Assembly: GCF_004345425.1 (NCBI RefSeq)
Contig: NZ_SLVP01000005.1
Coordinates: 248,001 to 312,000 of the forward strand
DNA from: Paenibacillus sp. BK033
GTDB taxonomy: Bacteria; Bacillota; Bacilli; Paenibacillales; Paenibacillaceae
Length of the DNA stretch: 64,000 nucleotides
Reading direction: 5' to 3'
A program made the position numbers and the translations under genes. Below, piece after piece: positions 41,741 to 51,082 of the stretch. How positions within the stretch are numbered: position 1 is the stretch's first letter; each line of letters starts with the position of its first letter. A model generated the notes under the pieces. The model was given only the letters and a program-made list of their open reading frames with translations, was not told the DNA's origin and did not search any database.

Positions 41741-42763
41741 ATGACATCACATGACCGGATTAAAATTCCTCCTGGATTCTGGACCGGATTGCGCGAAATT
41801 GGCTTTACCGTACAGGAAATTGCTGATAAGTCACAGCTGACTTTAGCCCAAATCGAGATGCCTGGAGGAGTTACGGAAAAGCAATATTTTGCGATATGGC
41901 AAGCGTATTCCGAGCTTGTTGGCGATATATTTGAAGCTGTGGTTAAGCTTTCAACCGCCTATGATACCACGCAATATCCGCCTTCTATGCTAGCGACTTA
42001 CCATGCCCGCGACTATCGCGATGCGTTAAACCGCATGGCTAAGTACAAACGGCTATGTCCACCGGAAAGCCTTCGCATCACGGAGCAGGGGAATGAATGC
42101 CGCATTCAACTAAGCTGGTCAGATCCACAGCACTCCGGTCCGCCTATGCTTATAGCGATTACATTAGCGACGCTTCTCGAGCTTGGACGCAGAGGTACAG
42201 GCCGGCTTATTAACGCCAAGCTTGTTGAATTTACTTTCCCCTTTATGAAGGCTGGCACTCTTGAAGATTATATGGGCTGCCCGGTCCGGTTTGGCGCGGA
42301 ACATAACCGATTGACGCTGAAACGCAGCGACTTGGATCTTCCTTTTCTTTCCTATAATGAAGAGCTGCTGGAGATTCTGACGCCTGCGCTTGAGCGCTCG
42401 TTGGATGACCGGGAAAGCCGGTTTTCCATCGTTCAGACTGTCAAGAGGCTAATCAAACGTGGCCTGGCAGGCAGTCGTCCGGATATGCTGATCGTCGCCC
42501 GGGATCTTGGCATAAGCGAACGTACGCTTCAGCGCAGGCTTGCGGAAGAAGGGACAAGCTTTAAGAAAATTTTGTCGCATGTCAGGCATGAAATGGCTTT
42601 GACTTATTTAAAGGATCCTTCTCTCGAGATTCATGAGGTGGCCTTTCTAACGGGTTATGAAGATCAGAATTCGTTCTATCGGGCGTTTCGGTCATGGGAA
42701 GGGGAGACGCCGGCGAATTGGCGGATCAAGCAAAACAGCCAGTCTGTTCCATTGGCGCGTTAA
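41741..42763 (+). CDS. AraC-family regulator with arabinose-binding-like (OruR-type) N-domain
   Basis: A 340-residue regulator. The N-terminal half carries the GGVTEKQYFAIWQAYSELVG and SMLATYHARDYRDALNRMAK pattern of the OruR/ArgR-like ligand domain. The C-terminal double helix-turn-helix has LGISERTLQRRLAEEGTSFK and IHEVAFLTGYEDQNSFYRAF. ATG 41741 follows AAAAGGGG. The next gene is an SDR behind its own promoter-like sequence and is its natural candidate target. Confidence 0.9.
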   Translation: MTSHDRIKIPPGFWTGLREIGFTVQEIADKSQLTLAQIEMPGGVTEKQYFAIWQAYSELVGDIFEAVVKLSTAYDTTQYPPSMLATYHARDYRDALNRMAKYKRLCPPESLRITEQGNECRIQLSWSDPQHSGPPMLIAITLATLLELGRRGTGRLINAKLVEFTFPFMKAGTLEDYMGCPVRFGAEHNRLTLKRSDLDLPFLSYNEELLEILTPALERSLDDRESRFSIVQTVKRLIKRGLAGSRPDMLIVARDLGISERTLQRRLAEEGTSFKKILSHVRHEMALTYLKDPSLEIHEVAFLTGYEDQNSFYRAFRSWEGETPANWRIKQNSQSVPLAR

Positions 42764-42810
42764 GCAAGAAAATTGGCGGGGAGAGCTAGTTACCAACGGC
42801 TCCGTACAAG

Positions 42811-42847
42811 ATAGTATAATCTCTATCCCAAGCAACAAAGGAGATAG
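42811..42847 (+). promoter_or_regulatory. Promoter and inverted repeat before the SDR
   Basis: A TATAAT -10 box is at about 42815-42820. CTCTATC and GATAGAG form an inverted repeat around the ribosome binding site just upstream of the start codon. No well-spaced -35 box is seen, which fits an activator-dependent promoter. Confidence 0.4.
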
Positions 42848-42852
42848 AGAAT

Positions 42853-43647
42853 ATGGATATGCGATTATCGAACAAAACGGCGTTAGTGACCGGATCAACG
42901 AAAGGCATTGGTAAAGCCATAGCTATAGAACTGGCAAGGGAAGGCGTCGATGTGTGGATTAGCGGCCGCGACGAAGCAGAGACCAATCGAATCGTTGAGG
43001 AGATTAAAGCACGATTCCCGGCGACCTCTCCGCAAGGTGCAGCAGCCGATCTAACGAATAAGCAGCAGCTTGAAGCTCTATTCGAGAGGCTCCCCCAAGT
43101 GGATATCGTGGTGAATAATGCGGGCATTTACGAAATCATGGCTTACGAAGACGTCGGTCATGAAGTCTGGGAGCGGTATTTCCGTACGAATGTGCTTGCA
43201 GCCAATGATCTATGTAAATATTATTTGCCCAAAATGCTGAGCAACGGCTACGGCCGCATTCTCTTTATCGCAAGCGAAGAAGCGCTTATGCCCTCAGGCC
43301 AAATGCCGCAATATGCGATGACCAAATCAATGCTGTTATCGTTAACCAAAAGCTTGTCCAAATTAACCGCAGGAACGGAAGTGACGGTTAACTCCATCTT
43401 ACCGGGGCCAACGCTCTCCGAAAACGTTTATCGGATCATCGACCAGCTCTATTCGGATGAAGCAATTCCTTTTGCGGAGAAAGAGAAGAGATTTATGGCC
43501 GCCAATCTTCCCCAATCGGAAATTCAGAGATTCATCAGGCCAAGCGAGATTGGCAGACTGGCTGCTTTTGTATGCAGCCCGGATGCTTCTGCCTTTAAGG
43601 GTTCGCCTATCCGGATGGATGGAGGGATGGTGCCGACTATTTTCTAA
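42853..43647 (+). CDS. Short-chain dehydrogenase
   Basis: A 264-residue classical SDR with TGSTKGIGKAIAIELA, DIVVNNAGIY, the Ser of LFIASEEA and YAMTKSM (Tyr and Lys). The C-terminus reads FKGSPIRMDGG. AAAGGAG lies eight bases before ATG 42853. The adjacent AraC regulator may control it. The substrate is unknown. Confidence 0.9.
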   Translation: MDMRLSNKTALVTGSTKGIGKAIAIELAREGVDVWISGRDEAETNRIVEEIKARFPATSPQGAAADLTNKQQLEALFERLPQVDIVVNNAGIYEIMAYEDVGHEVWERYFRTNVLAANDLCKYYLPKMLSNGYGRILFIASEEALMPSGQMPQYAMTKSMLLSLTKSLSKLTAGTEVTVNSILPGPTLSENVYRIIDQLYSDEAIPFAEKEKRFMAANLPQSEIQRFIRPSEIGRLAAFVCSPDASAFKGSPIRMDGGMVPTIF

Positions 43648-43660
43648 AACCGGTAACAAT

Positions 43661-43704
43661 AAAAAACAGCTGCCTCAAGAACTTACTTGGGCAGCTGTTT
43701 TCTT
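43661..43704. terminator. Bidirectional terminator
   Basis: AAAACAGCTGCCTCAAG and CTTGGGCAGCTGTTTT form a long stem between two convergent genes, with A and T runs outside. Confidence 0.9.
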
Positions 43705-43960
43705 ATGCTTTTGGTTCGTTAATCTTATACTTTACTTTCTCTTCATCGCTTAATGTATAGAAATGCGTCACGCTGCGGAGAAAGGTCGTCCCGTCTTCTA
43801 TTTTGACCATATCGTCGTTGTAGGCAATGATCGGAAGGGGCGGTCTTAAGCGCATCCGGTCCTGATAGACGATAACAGGCTCTTTGGAAGCCATCACTTT
43901 CCGGATATCCTCATCCGTTTTTAGCTCGTTTGCGGCTGTAATGTGAGGGGTTTCGATCAT
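43703..43960 (-). CDS. Small hypothetical protein
   Basis: An 85-residue protein that I do not recognise. It is predicted to be soluble, with an acidic N-terminal helix (ANELKTDEDIRKVMASKEPV) and a strand-rich centre (VIVYQDRMRLRPPLPIIAYN). A strong AGGAGGTTC precedes its start, so it is probably expressed. Between 43961 and 44184 I see no gene. Confidence 0.6.
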   Translation of the reverse strand: MIETPHITAANELKTDEDIRKVMASKEPVIVYQDRMRLRPPLPIIAYNDDMVKIEDGTTFLRSVTHFYTLSDEEKVKYKINEPKA

Positions 43961-44184
43961 AAAAGAACCTCCTAGTATTTTTTCTTCAAAAGCATTCTTT
44001 CGCTATCAAGACAAGACATTGAGTACTAGCATGTCCCGTTCTAGACCGGAACATTCCTGCCGGATCGAAAAAAGTTATTCTTTTCTGCCGCTCCATTTTC
44101 CTGCTGCAAACCTTTACTCCCATATAGTGGATTCATTTTCCTAGCTTCACTTGTTTAAGGGGTGAAAATCTGTGTTTTGCTAGG

Positions 44185-44224
44185 TTGTGATTCCACTCCC
44201 AATCGCTGAGAATGGGAACCACAA
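44185..44224 (+). other. Leader hairpin upstream of the glycosidase
   Basis: TTGTG pairs with CACAA, and TCCCA with TGGGA, around an 11-base loop. It does not match a riboswitch class that I know. It ends just before the ribosome binding site of the leader ORF. Confidence 0.4.
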
Positions 44225-44241
44225 ACGTTGAAGGGAGGTTA

Positions 44242-44322
44242 ATGATAAGCAACCGAGAATCACTTCATGAGCAAACCTATTCGAGAAGGAGAAGTGAACC
44301 TTTATGCGCACGATGGGAGTAA
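44242..44322 (+). CDS. Leader ORF overlapping the glycosidase start
   Basis: A 26-codon frame (start [18 protein letters not shown]) has a near-perfect AAGGGAGG five bases before ATG 44242. Its stop at 44320 lies past the glycosidase start at 44304, in another frame. The layout suggests a leader peptide that controls or couples translation of the large gene. No homolog is known to me, so coding status rests on the ribosome binding site and overlap only. Confidence 0.45.
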   Translation: MISNRESLHEQTYSRRRSEPLCARWE

Positions 44323-47300
44323 GGAACAAGCCATTTTTTATTCTCTTTATGAGCTTTCTGCTGGTGCTTGGGAGCATGCCCCTTGCGAATCGTCCGGCAT
44401 CAGCCGCGGCAACGACTATCAGCAATGTGACGATGAACACTGCAAATCCAGCGATGTACGACAAGTACGAAATGACTTTTAATTTAAGCTCTACGTATAC
44501 TAATCCGTTTAACCCGGATGAAGTGAGCGTAAACGCGACGATTACTACTCCTTCGGGAACCGTGGAGTCCGTACCGGGCTTCTATAAATCCAATTCATCT
44601 CCGAACTGGGCTATCCGTTATTCCCCGCGGCAGTCGGGCGTACATAGCGTTACGCTGAGCGTCACGGATGCCAACGGAACGGGAACCTCGTCGACGTATA
44701 CGTTTACGGCGGGTGGACCAGGCAGCAACCGGGGTTTCATGACCGCGCAAGGCGACCGGTTCGTTGACAGCTTTGGTTCCCAACTGACGCTGCTCGGCAC
44801 CAACTTTGCCTGGAACAACACATCGGACTCGACTGCGGTTACTACAGAGATTCCGAATCTGCTGCCGGCCAAGATGAACTTCCTGCGCGTCTGGTATTCC
44901 TGCTGGTGGAGCAGCTTCGCTCCGGAATGGGGACCCATTACGGCTAACGAAGCCGGTCTGACGATCAATTACGCCGGCATTGGCAAGTACCAGCTGGATA
45001 ATCAGGCCCGCATGGATCAAATGCTGGACACCGCGGCTGCTAACGGCGTTTACATTATGCTGACGATGAACAGCTTCGGGGATATGTACTACCAATGGAA
45101 TGTAAACGCATACAACCAGGCGAATGGCGGTCCTTCCACGTATTCGGAGAACAATACGGACTTCTGGACGAATCCGACGGCCATCTCGTATCAGAAGAAG
45201 CTGCTTCGGTATATGTTTGCCCGCTTCGGTTACAGCAGAGCGCTTGGCATGCTGGAGTATTGGAACGAGTCCGACAATCGCGTGGATACGTCTGCAGCGA
45301 ACCGCGCAAGCTGGCATGCAACGATGGATAACTACTGGAAGAGCCTGGACTTCTACCACCATCCAACAACAACAAGCTTTGCCTGGAAGGACCACGCCGG
45401 TTCCGGCCAGCAATCTTGGGAGACCTTAACGACGCTTAGCGCTACGAATGTACACCGATACGATTCCAGCGCAAATGTCGTGGACGCATGGGAGCAGCAA
45501 ATTGACAATCTGCACGCCCTTGCACCCGGCAAACCTGCTTTCATCGGGGAAGTAGGGAAGGCGGATACCGACCAGACGACGGATTCCACAATAGACGAAT
45601 ATATGCATAATGCGCTGTGGGGACCGATATTCCGCGCGGGAGCGGCTGGAGGCAGCTTGTGGTGGACGTTTGAGACCGGCTTTGCGCTGCCGGCGAATTT
45701 CAAAGCCATCTACACGCAGCTGGCGAACTTCATTCAACCGGAAGAGGACCATCTGATCAACATGCCGTTTGTCGATTACGGCTTGCAGTCCAACAATACG
45801 AAGATCGGCGGCTTCAAGGACAATTCACGTGCTTACCTGTGGATTAATGATACGCAAGCCAATCATACCGTATCGAGTCCAAGAACAGTAAGCGGCATGA
45901 GCTTTACCATTCCGATGCCGAACAACTACTATAACGTCACTTACTACAATACGTACACCGGAACCTACGGAACTACAAGCAGCGTCCAGGCTGCCGGCGG
46001 CAATCTGGTCTTGAATAACGTGCCGGCCTTCAGCCGCGATATCGCGGTGAAAATCGAATGCGAAGGCTGCAACGCGCCGGATACAACGGCCCCTGCAGCG
46101 CCAACAAACCTGACTTCCCCTTCGAAAACCGATACAACGGTAACGCTTTCTTGGTCGCCGTCGACGGATAATGTCCGCGTGACGGATTACGATGTCTATC
46201 GCGGTTCGGCAAAGCTCGGTTCGACGGGAGGAGCAACAACGTATACGGCAACAGGACTGACGGCAAACACCGCTTACTCCTTCACCGTTAAAGCCAAGGA
46301 TAACGCGGGGAACGAGTCCGCGGCCAGCAGCGCGCTTAACGTAACGACAAACCCGCCGGATACAACGGCTCCTACGGCTCCTTCCAATCTGGCATCGCCT
46401 TCAAAGCTGGATATTTCGGTTACTTTATCGTGGGCAGCGTCAACAGACAATGTCGGAGTGACGGCCTATGACATTTACCGGAACGGAAGTCTTGCGGGAA
46501 CGGTGAGCGGCACCGCAACAACCTTCACGGATACGGGCTTGATACCTTCAACCGCGTATTCCTATTACGTGAAAGCAAGAGACGCGAGAAACAATACGTC
46601 CGCGGCAAGCGGTACGATCAGCGTAACGACGCTAGCGCCGATTCCGGCGAACAAGCTGCAGAATCCGGGCTTTGACACGAGCAACAGCAATAACAAACCG
46701 GATCAATGGATTTGCGAGAATGATTACTTCTGCTACCGCGATACGGCAGTCAAACGCAGCGGCACCGCTTCCATGAAGATGACTGGCGACAGCGGTCCAT
46801 GGCTTGCTTTCTATCAGGACGTCGCCGCGGCAGCAGGGTCTGCTTATACCTTCGACGGCTACTACAACGCAGCCGCGAACAACGGAACCACGATTGAATT
46901 CAGGCTCAGATTTCTGGATGCTTCGAATACCGTTTTGCAGGATAACCTGCTTTACACGCATACGGGAACCAACACCGGCTTCGTCAATATTAACGGCACC
47001 CGCACCGCTCCTGCGAACACAGCTAAAGCCCGCGTTTACATTTACATGAAGGACCTGCGAGGCGCGCTTTATTTCGACGATTTCTCCTTGACGGACGGGA
47101 GCGGAGGGACTGGACCTGCGGATACAACCGCGCCAACGTCTCCGACCAATCTGACATCGCCGGCGAAAACCGCAACAACCGTTGATTTATCCTGGACGGC
47201 CTCAACCGACAATGTTGGCGTTGCCGGCTATGATGTTTATCAAGGCGCGGCGCTGATTGGCTCAACAACAGGAGCGACAGCTTATCAGGCAACCGGGTTG

Positions 47301-48152
47301 ACCGCAGGCACGTCGTACAGCTTCACGGTAAAAGCGAAGGATGCGGCAGGCAATGTTTCGGCGGCCAGCAGCGCGCTTAATGTGACAACAAACGCTGCTG
47401 CCGATACGACGGCCCCTACCGCGCCAACCGGCTTAACTTCGCCTTCGAAGACTCAAACCACCGTCAACCTGTCCTGGACGGCATCGACCGACAACGTTGG
47501 CGTTACGGGCTACGATATTTATCGAGGCGCAGCGTTGATCGGGTCAACAACAGGAGCGACAACCTATCAGGCAACCGGGTTGACCGCAGGCACGTCGTAT
47601 AGCTTCACTGTAAAAGCGAAGGATGCGGCAGGGAATGTCTCCGCGGCTAGCTCCACGCTTAACGTAACGATGGACGCGGCAACGGGCGGCAGCGGCAACC
47701 TGCTGGCAAACGCCGGCTTCGAGACGGATAACGGCAGCAATCGGCCGGCTTCCTGGACCTATGAGCAGGATTATTACGTATCCCGCAATACGTCCACCTA
47801 CCGCTCGGGTTCCTCATCCATCCGCATTAACGGCGATACCGGTCCATGGTTTGGCTGGTATCAGGACGTATCCGCAACTGCGGGTAAATCCTATACCTTT
47901 GACGGCTACGTGAATATTACCGCCAACAATGGCAGCACTCTTCAATTCAAATTGCAGTTCCTCGACGCCTCGGGTTCGATGCTTGCCGACAATACGATCA
48001 CGACCTACAGCGGCACAACGACATCCGGCTGGGCTAACGTACACGGCTCGTATACCGCTCCTGCCAATACAGCCAAAGTCCGCATTTATACGTACTTCAA
48101 AGATATGCGCGGTACGTTCTTCTTCGACGATTATTCGCTTACAAGCAATTAA
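44304..48152 (+). CDS. Secreted multimodular glycoside hydrolase (DUF5060, clan-A GH, FN3, CBM)
   Basis: A 1282-residue extracellular polysaccharide-degrading enzyme. A signal peptide covers residues 1-34 (cleavage near PASA-AA). An Ig-like DUF5060-type domain runs to about 120. A TIM-barrel catalytic domain (about 125-500) follows, with likely acid/base Glu322 (EYWNESDN) and nucleophile Glu416 (FIGEVGK). Two FN3 domains (about 593-775), a jelly-roll carbohydrate-binding module (about 785-935), two more FN3 domains (about 939-1125) and a second similar module (1131-1282) complete it. The catalytic domain resembles GH5-like enzymes; the polysaccharide cannot be named. The start has AAGGAG about 12 bases upstream, within a short leader ORF. 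Confidence 0.85.
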   Translation: MRTMGVRNKPFFILFMSFLLVLGSMPLANRPASAAATTISNVTMNTANPAMYDKYEMTFNLSSTYTNPFNPDEVSVNATITTPSGTVESVPGFYKSNSSPNWAIRYSPRQSGVHSVTLSVTDANGTGTSSTYTFTAGGPGSNRGFMTAQGDRFVDSFGSQLTLLGTNFAWNNTSDSTAVTTEIPNLLPAKMNFLRVWYSCWWSSFAPEWGPITANEAGLTINYAGIGKYQLDNQARMDQMLDTAAANGVYIMLTMNSFGDMYYQWNVNAYNQANGGPSTYSENNTDFWTNPTAISYQKKLLRYMFARFGYSRALGMLEYWNESDNRVDTSAANRASWHATMDNYWKSLDFYHHPTTTSFAWKDHAGSGQQSWETLTTLSATNVHRYDSSANVVDAWEQQIDNLHALAPGKPAFIGEVGKADTDQTTDSTIDEYMHNALWGPIFRAGAAGGSLWWTFETGFALPANFKAIYTQLANFIQPEEDHLINMPFVDYGLQSNNTKIGGFKDNSRAYLWINDTQANHTVSSPRTVSGMSFTIPMPNNYYNVTYYNTYTGTYGTTSSVQAAGGNLVLNNVPAFSRDIAVKIECEGCNAPDTTAPAAPTNLTSPSKTDTTVTLSWSPSTDNVRVTDYDVYRGSAKLGSTGGATTYTATGLTANTAYSFTVKAKDNAGNESAASSALNVTTNPPDTTAPTAPSNLASPSKLDISVTLSWAASTDNVGVTAYDIYRNGSLAGTVSGTATTFTDTGLIPSTAYSYYVKARDARNNTSAASGTISVTTLAPIPANKLQNPGFDTSNSNNKPDQWICENDYFCYRDTAVKRSGTASMKMTGDSGPWLAFYQDVAAAAGSAYTFDGYYNAAANNGTTIEFRLRFLDASNTVLQDNLLYTHTGTNTGFVNINGTRTAPANTAKARVYIYMKDLRGALYFDDFSLTDGSGGTGPADTTAPTSPTNLTSPAKTATTVDLSWTASTDNVGVAGYDVYQGAALIGSTTGATAYQATGLTAGTSYSFTVKAKDAAGNVSAASSALNVTTNAAADTTAPTAPTGLTSPSKTQTTVNLSWTASTDNVGVTGYDIYRGAALIGSTTGATTYQATGLTAGTSYSFTVKAKDAAGNVSAASSTLNVTMDAATGGSGNLLANAGFETDNGSNRPASWTYEQDYYVSRNTSTYRSGSSSIRINGDTGPWFGWYQDVSATAGKSYTFDGYVNITANNGSTLQFKLQFLDASGSMLADNTITTYSGTTTSGWANVHGSYTAPANTAKVRIYTYFKDMRGTFFFDDYSLTSN
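47119..47668 (+). repeat. Tandem duplicated FN3-coding segment
   Basis: The FN3 coding units starting near 47119 and 47404 are nearly identical at DNA level. For instance GCAACCGGGTTGACCGCAGG recurs, and both are followed by AAAGCGAAGGATGCGGCAGG. The units at 46080 and 46359 are more diverged. This points to a recent duplication. Confidence 0.8.
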
Positions 48153-48172
48153 GCAATTAAGCAATTAAGCAC
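48143..48172 (+). repeat. Octamer tandem repeat carrying stop codons in all frames
   Basis: AAGCAATT is repeated three times, followed by a partial fourth copy. Each junction makes a TAA, so stops occur at 48150, 48158 and 48166 in three different frames. The first is the stop of the glycosidase. Confidence 0.85.
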
Positions 48173-48180
48173 TAGTTAAG

Positions 48181-48208
48181 GCGGCTCCGTTGCGGGGTCG
48201 CTTTTTTT
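48181..48208 (+). terminator. Terminator of the glycosidase gene
   Basis: GCGGCTCCG and CGGGGTCGC pair with G-T wobbles and are followed by seven T residues. Confidence 0.75.
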
Positions 48209-48284
48209 AGCGCGATTGGGATTATAAATAGACCGTCTAACAGACAAAATGCGGTGTTTTCAAAAAAAACCGCACAAATCATGA

Positions 48285-48313
48285 TTCACAAGCCGTGTAG
48301 AAGGTACTATACT
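48285..48313 (+). promoter_or_regulatory. Promoter of the siderophore-binding operon
   Basis: TTCACA and TATACT are 17 bases apart, with the Fur box directly downstream. Confidence 0.75.
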
Positions 48314-48321
48314 TATTCCTA

Positions 48322-48340
48322 GATAATGATAATCAATTTC
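48322..48340. promoter_or_regulatory. Fur box
   Basis: GATAATGATAATCAATTTC matches 17 of 19 bases of the classical Fur box and covers the expected transcription start. Confidence 0.9.
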
Positions 48341-48361
48341 ATTTATAGGAGTCAGTGAACC

Positions 48362-49342
48362 ATGAAAACAATGACACGCTTTACTCAGCTGGCAATCATC
48401 CTCATGCTGATTGCTCTACTGGCCGCGTGCGGCGGCAACAATAACGGAAATGCAGAGCCGAATCCGCCTTCGGCCGTCGCATCATCGGCGAATTCTACCG
48501 GACAGTCGCCTGCTGACGATAACGCAGTACGCACAATGAAAGATGCTATGGGTCATGACGTGCAAGTGCCCGCTCATCCGAAAAAGGTGCTTGCACCGTT
48601 TCTGGAAGACCCGCTTACCGCATTAGGCTTGAAGCCCATAGCACAATGGGGCGCTGCCGGCGTGCCGCAGCAATATTTGCAGGACGAACTTAAAGACGTT
48701 CCCGTCTTGAACATGGAAGGAGGGATGAAGCCGGAGGAGGCGTTGTCCTACAGCCCTGATCTCATCATCTTCCTGGCCCCGACTTATCTGGCTGACGGCA
48801 GCTATGAGCAATTTGCCAAAATCGCTCCTACCTATGTCCTGTCCGATAACGAAGCGGATTGGCGCGGAAATCTGCAGAAGCTGGGAACGCTTCTGAATGA
48901 AGAAGACGCCGTGAAGGCGGCGCTTGGCAACTTCGACAAGAAGGTACAGGAAGCGAAGGCAAAGCTAGGCACTATTCCCGCCGAGAAAACAGCCGTTCTG
49001 CTGCAAGCGGACGGTGAGAAGGGCTTTAAGCTGTTCGGGCCAAACTTCTACGGCGGCGAGACGCTTTACAAAACGCTTGGTTTCAAGCAGCCTTCCATCG
49101 TAACAGGCGATTACGATACGTTCTCGATTGAAAAGCTTGCGGACTTGAAGGACGTTGATTATATTTTCGTCATCTCGGGCCCCGGACGCGGCAAGCCTCC
49201 AGTAGATAATTCCTTGTGGAAGTCTTTGCAAGCGGTCCGGAACAATCAGGTATTCGAAGCGGATTCCGGCCATTGGTTTAATGCCAATATCATCGCGAAC
49301 GGACTCATGATCGACGATGTCTTGAAGGATGTCCATGAATAA
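48362..49342 (+). CDS. Iron-siderophore-binding lipoprotein
   Basis: A 326-residue substrate-binding protein of the FeuA/YxeB/FhuD type. The signal peptide ends in LLAAC, followed by a low-complexity Asn/Ser/Pro linker. MGHDVQVPAHPKKVLAPF, EEALSYSPDLIIF and LLQADGEKGFKLFGPNFYGG are family motifs. The Fur box shows iron control. The ATPase and permease genes are absent here, so it must use a transporter encoded elsewhere. The AraC fusion gene overlaps its end. Confidence 0.92.
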   Translation: MKTMTRFTQLAIILMLIALLAACGGNNNGNAEPNPPSAVASSANSTGQSPADDNAVRTMKDAMGHDVQVPAHPKKVLAPFLEDPLTALGLKPIAQWGAAGVPQQYLQDELKDVPVLNMEGGMKPEEALSYSPDLIIFLAPTYLADGSYEQFAKIAPTYVLSDNEADWRGNLQKLGTLLNEEDAVKAALGNFDKKVQEAKAKLGTIPAEKTAVLLQADGEKGFKLFGPNFYGGETLYKTLGFKQPSIVTGDYDTFSIEKLADLKDVDYIFVISGPGRGKPPVDNSLWKSLQAVRNNQVFEADSGHWFNANIIANGLMIDDVLKDVHE

Positions 49343-50993
49343 TGTTCGAATCGGTCCTGGCCAGCAATCTACGATTGCGGCCAGGCTTTGTTATGGGCTG
49401 CTTGATGTACAGGTGCTGCGGGATGATCCGCAAGCGCCTGTTTCCGACCGTTCTTTTATCGAAACGAATTCCCAAGTGCTTCTTCTGTCAAATTCAAGCG
49501 AAGGGCGACTTATTATTGACGGTCGGCTGCACCTTCTGAAGCCGGGCTGGATGTTCGTCTGCGCGCCTGGTCAATTAATTGAATGGACCAATTATGTCGG
49601 TCAGCCCTTGGAGCTGCTAATGCTTGCATTCCATGCTTTTGAACGGCCGTCATCATCCCGGGAGCTTCAGGAGCCCCATGCCTTTAACCGGGAATGCGGC
49701 ACTAAGGCGCTGTTCCCGTTCCTGAGCGAGCCTATACTTTCTCCGGCGGTAGCGACCGGTCAGCTGTACAACGCAATCCGGGATAGCCGGAAACAGGGTA
49801 CGGCGTCAGCCTGGCTGCGCATAGAGGCGGGACTGCTCGAGCTGCTCAGTCTCGTGTTGTCCCATCGGGAGCGGCAGACGGAAATGGCGCTAGAGATGGC
49901 GCGGCTGGAGCTTGAACGTCATTATACGAGTGAAATGGCCATTGATTCGCTTGCGCGCATTGCCGGACACAGTCGTTTTCATTTCATGAGGCTGTTTAAG
50001 GAGCGCTACGGCAAAGGAGTAGCCGAGTACAGAACGGAGCTTCGAATTCGGGAAGCCAAGCGCCTCATGAACGAACAGAAGTTGACGCTTGCCGAAATCG
50101 TCGAGCGGATCGGCTACAAGAACGAAAGTTATTTCAGCAGCTTGTTCAAGAAGCATACGGGGTTCGCGCCGGCTGTCTACCAACGCAACAGGCAGCAGCG
50201 GATCGCGGCGTATAGCTGGATTAATCTGGGGCAGCTATTGGCGCTGCAGCTGATTCCCATTGCAGCGCCGCTTGATCACTACTGGACAGACCGATATCGG
50301 AACAGATACGATTTCGAAGTGATCACGCCGCTCAGTCATCATTATGAATATAATCTCCATGCCCTTCGCCAAGCCAATCCCGACCGCATCGTGGCAATTG
50401 ACGAGTTTATTCCTCCGGAAGAACAAGACAAGCTGAGAGAGCTGGCTCCGGTTTTGTTTCTAAGCTGGAGAGAGGATTGGCGCACCCATTTGAGGAAGTT
50501 AGCCCGGTTCTTGGAACGCGAGGATGAGGCCGAGATCTGGCTGAGAAGGTATGACCGGGATGTTAGCGCCGTCAAAAGCAAAATAGCTCCGCTCCTTGCC
50601 GGGAAGACGGTTCTTGTTCTTGCCGTAAGCAACGGCCAAGTATCGGTATGGGGGCATTTGGCCGGTACGGTGCTCTACGATGACCTGGAGATTGGCATGC
50701 CGGAGGCCGTGCGGGATATGAAATGGCTGGAACAGGTAACGGCTTCCGAGCTATCGGAGTACCGGGCAGACCGTATACTCGTGCATGTCGGGCGGACCAA
50801 AGCGGCGGAGGAGAGATGGGCAATGCTTTCCGGAAGCCAGGAATGGCAATCGCTTCCGGCTGTGCAAGCCGAAGCTATTCACGTCGTTTTCGGTTACGGA
50901 TGCTTTGAGGGACCCTGGAATGAGCATGCAGCCGAACCTATCGGACGATTGCTGAACGATATCCCGGAGTTGTTTGGCCTTGCAAAAGATTAG
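49329..50993 (+). CDS. Btr-like AraC regulator fused to a siderophore-binding domain
   Basis: A 554-residue cytosolic activator with a cupin-like N-domain, an AraC DNA-binding pair (AIDSLARIAGHSRFHFMRLF and TLAEIVERIGYKNESYFSSL), and a C-terminal periplasmic-binding-protein-like domain of about 260 residues (ANPDRIVAIDEF, VLVLAVSNGQVSVWG) without a signal peptide. This is the architecture of B. subtilis Btr, which senses bacillibactin and switches on siderophore uptake. It overlaps the binding-protein gene by 14 bases. The ATG at 49335 with AAGG is an alternative start. Confidence 0.9.
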   Translation: MSMNNVRIGPGQQSTIAARLCYGLLDVQVLRDDPQAPVSDRSFIETNSQVLLLSNSSEGRLIIDGRLHLLKPGWMFVCAPGQLIEWTNYVGQPLELLMLAFHAFERPSSSRELQEPHAFNRECGTKALFPFLSEPILSPAVATGQLYNAIRDSRKQGTASAWLRIEAGLLELLSLVLSHRERQTEMALEMARLELERHYTSEMAIDSLARIAGHSRFHFMRLFKERYGKGVAEYRTELRIREAKRLMNEQKLTLAEIVERIGYKNESYFSSLFKKHTGFAPAVYQRNRQQRIAAYSWINLGQLLALQLIPIAAPLDHYWTDRYRNRYDFEVITPLSHHYEYNLHALRQANPDRIVAIDEFIPPEEQDKLRELAPVLFLSWREDWRTHLRKLARFLEREDEAEIWLRRYDRDVSAVKSKIAPLLAGKTVLVLAVSNGQVSVWGHLAGTVLYDDLEIGMPEAVRDMKWLEQVTASELSEYRADRILVHVGRTKAAEERWAMLSGSQEWQSLPAVQAEAIHVVFGYGCFEGPWNEHAAEPIGRLLNDIPELFGLAKD

Positions 50994-51013
50994 GAACAGG
51001 TACGTGGACTCTA

Positions 51014-51042
51014 TTAGATAACCATAGCCCGTATGGTATAAT
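51014..51042 (+). promoter_or_regulatory. Promoter of the DUF4062 operon with internal inverted repeat
   Basis: TTAGAT and TATAAT are 17 bases apart. Inside the spacer ACCATA (51021-51026) and TATGGT (51032-51037) form a 6-5-6 inverted repeat that touches the -10 box, a natural place for autoregulation. Confidence 0.6.
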
Positions 51043-51082
51043 AGGGAGATCATTCCTATCTTAACGAGGAGCCTATGATCCG

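Noticed and set aside
44185-44224. Riboswitch upstream of the glycosidase
   Set aside because: The hairpin matches none of the riboswitch cores I can recall; it is listed only as a leader hairpin.
46080-47668. Regular repeats that could suggest a CRISPR-like array
   Set aside because: The repeats are in-frame FN3 coding units of about 280 bases with no spacers.
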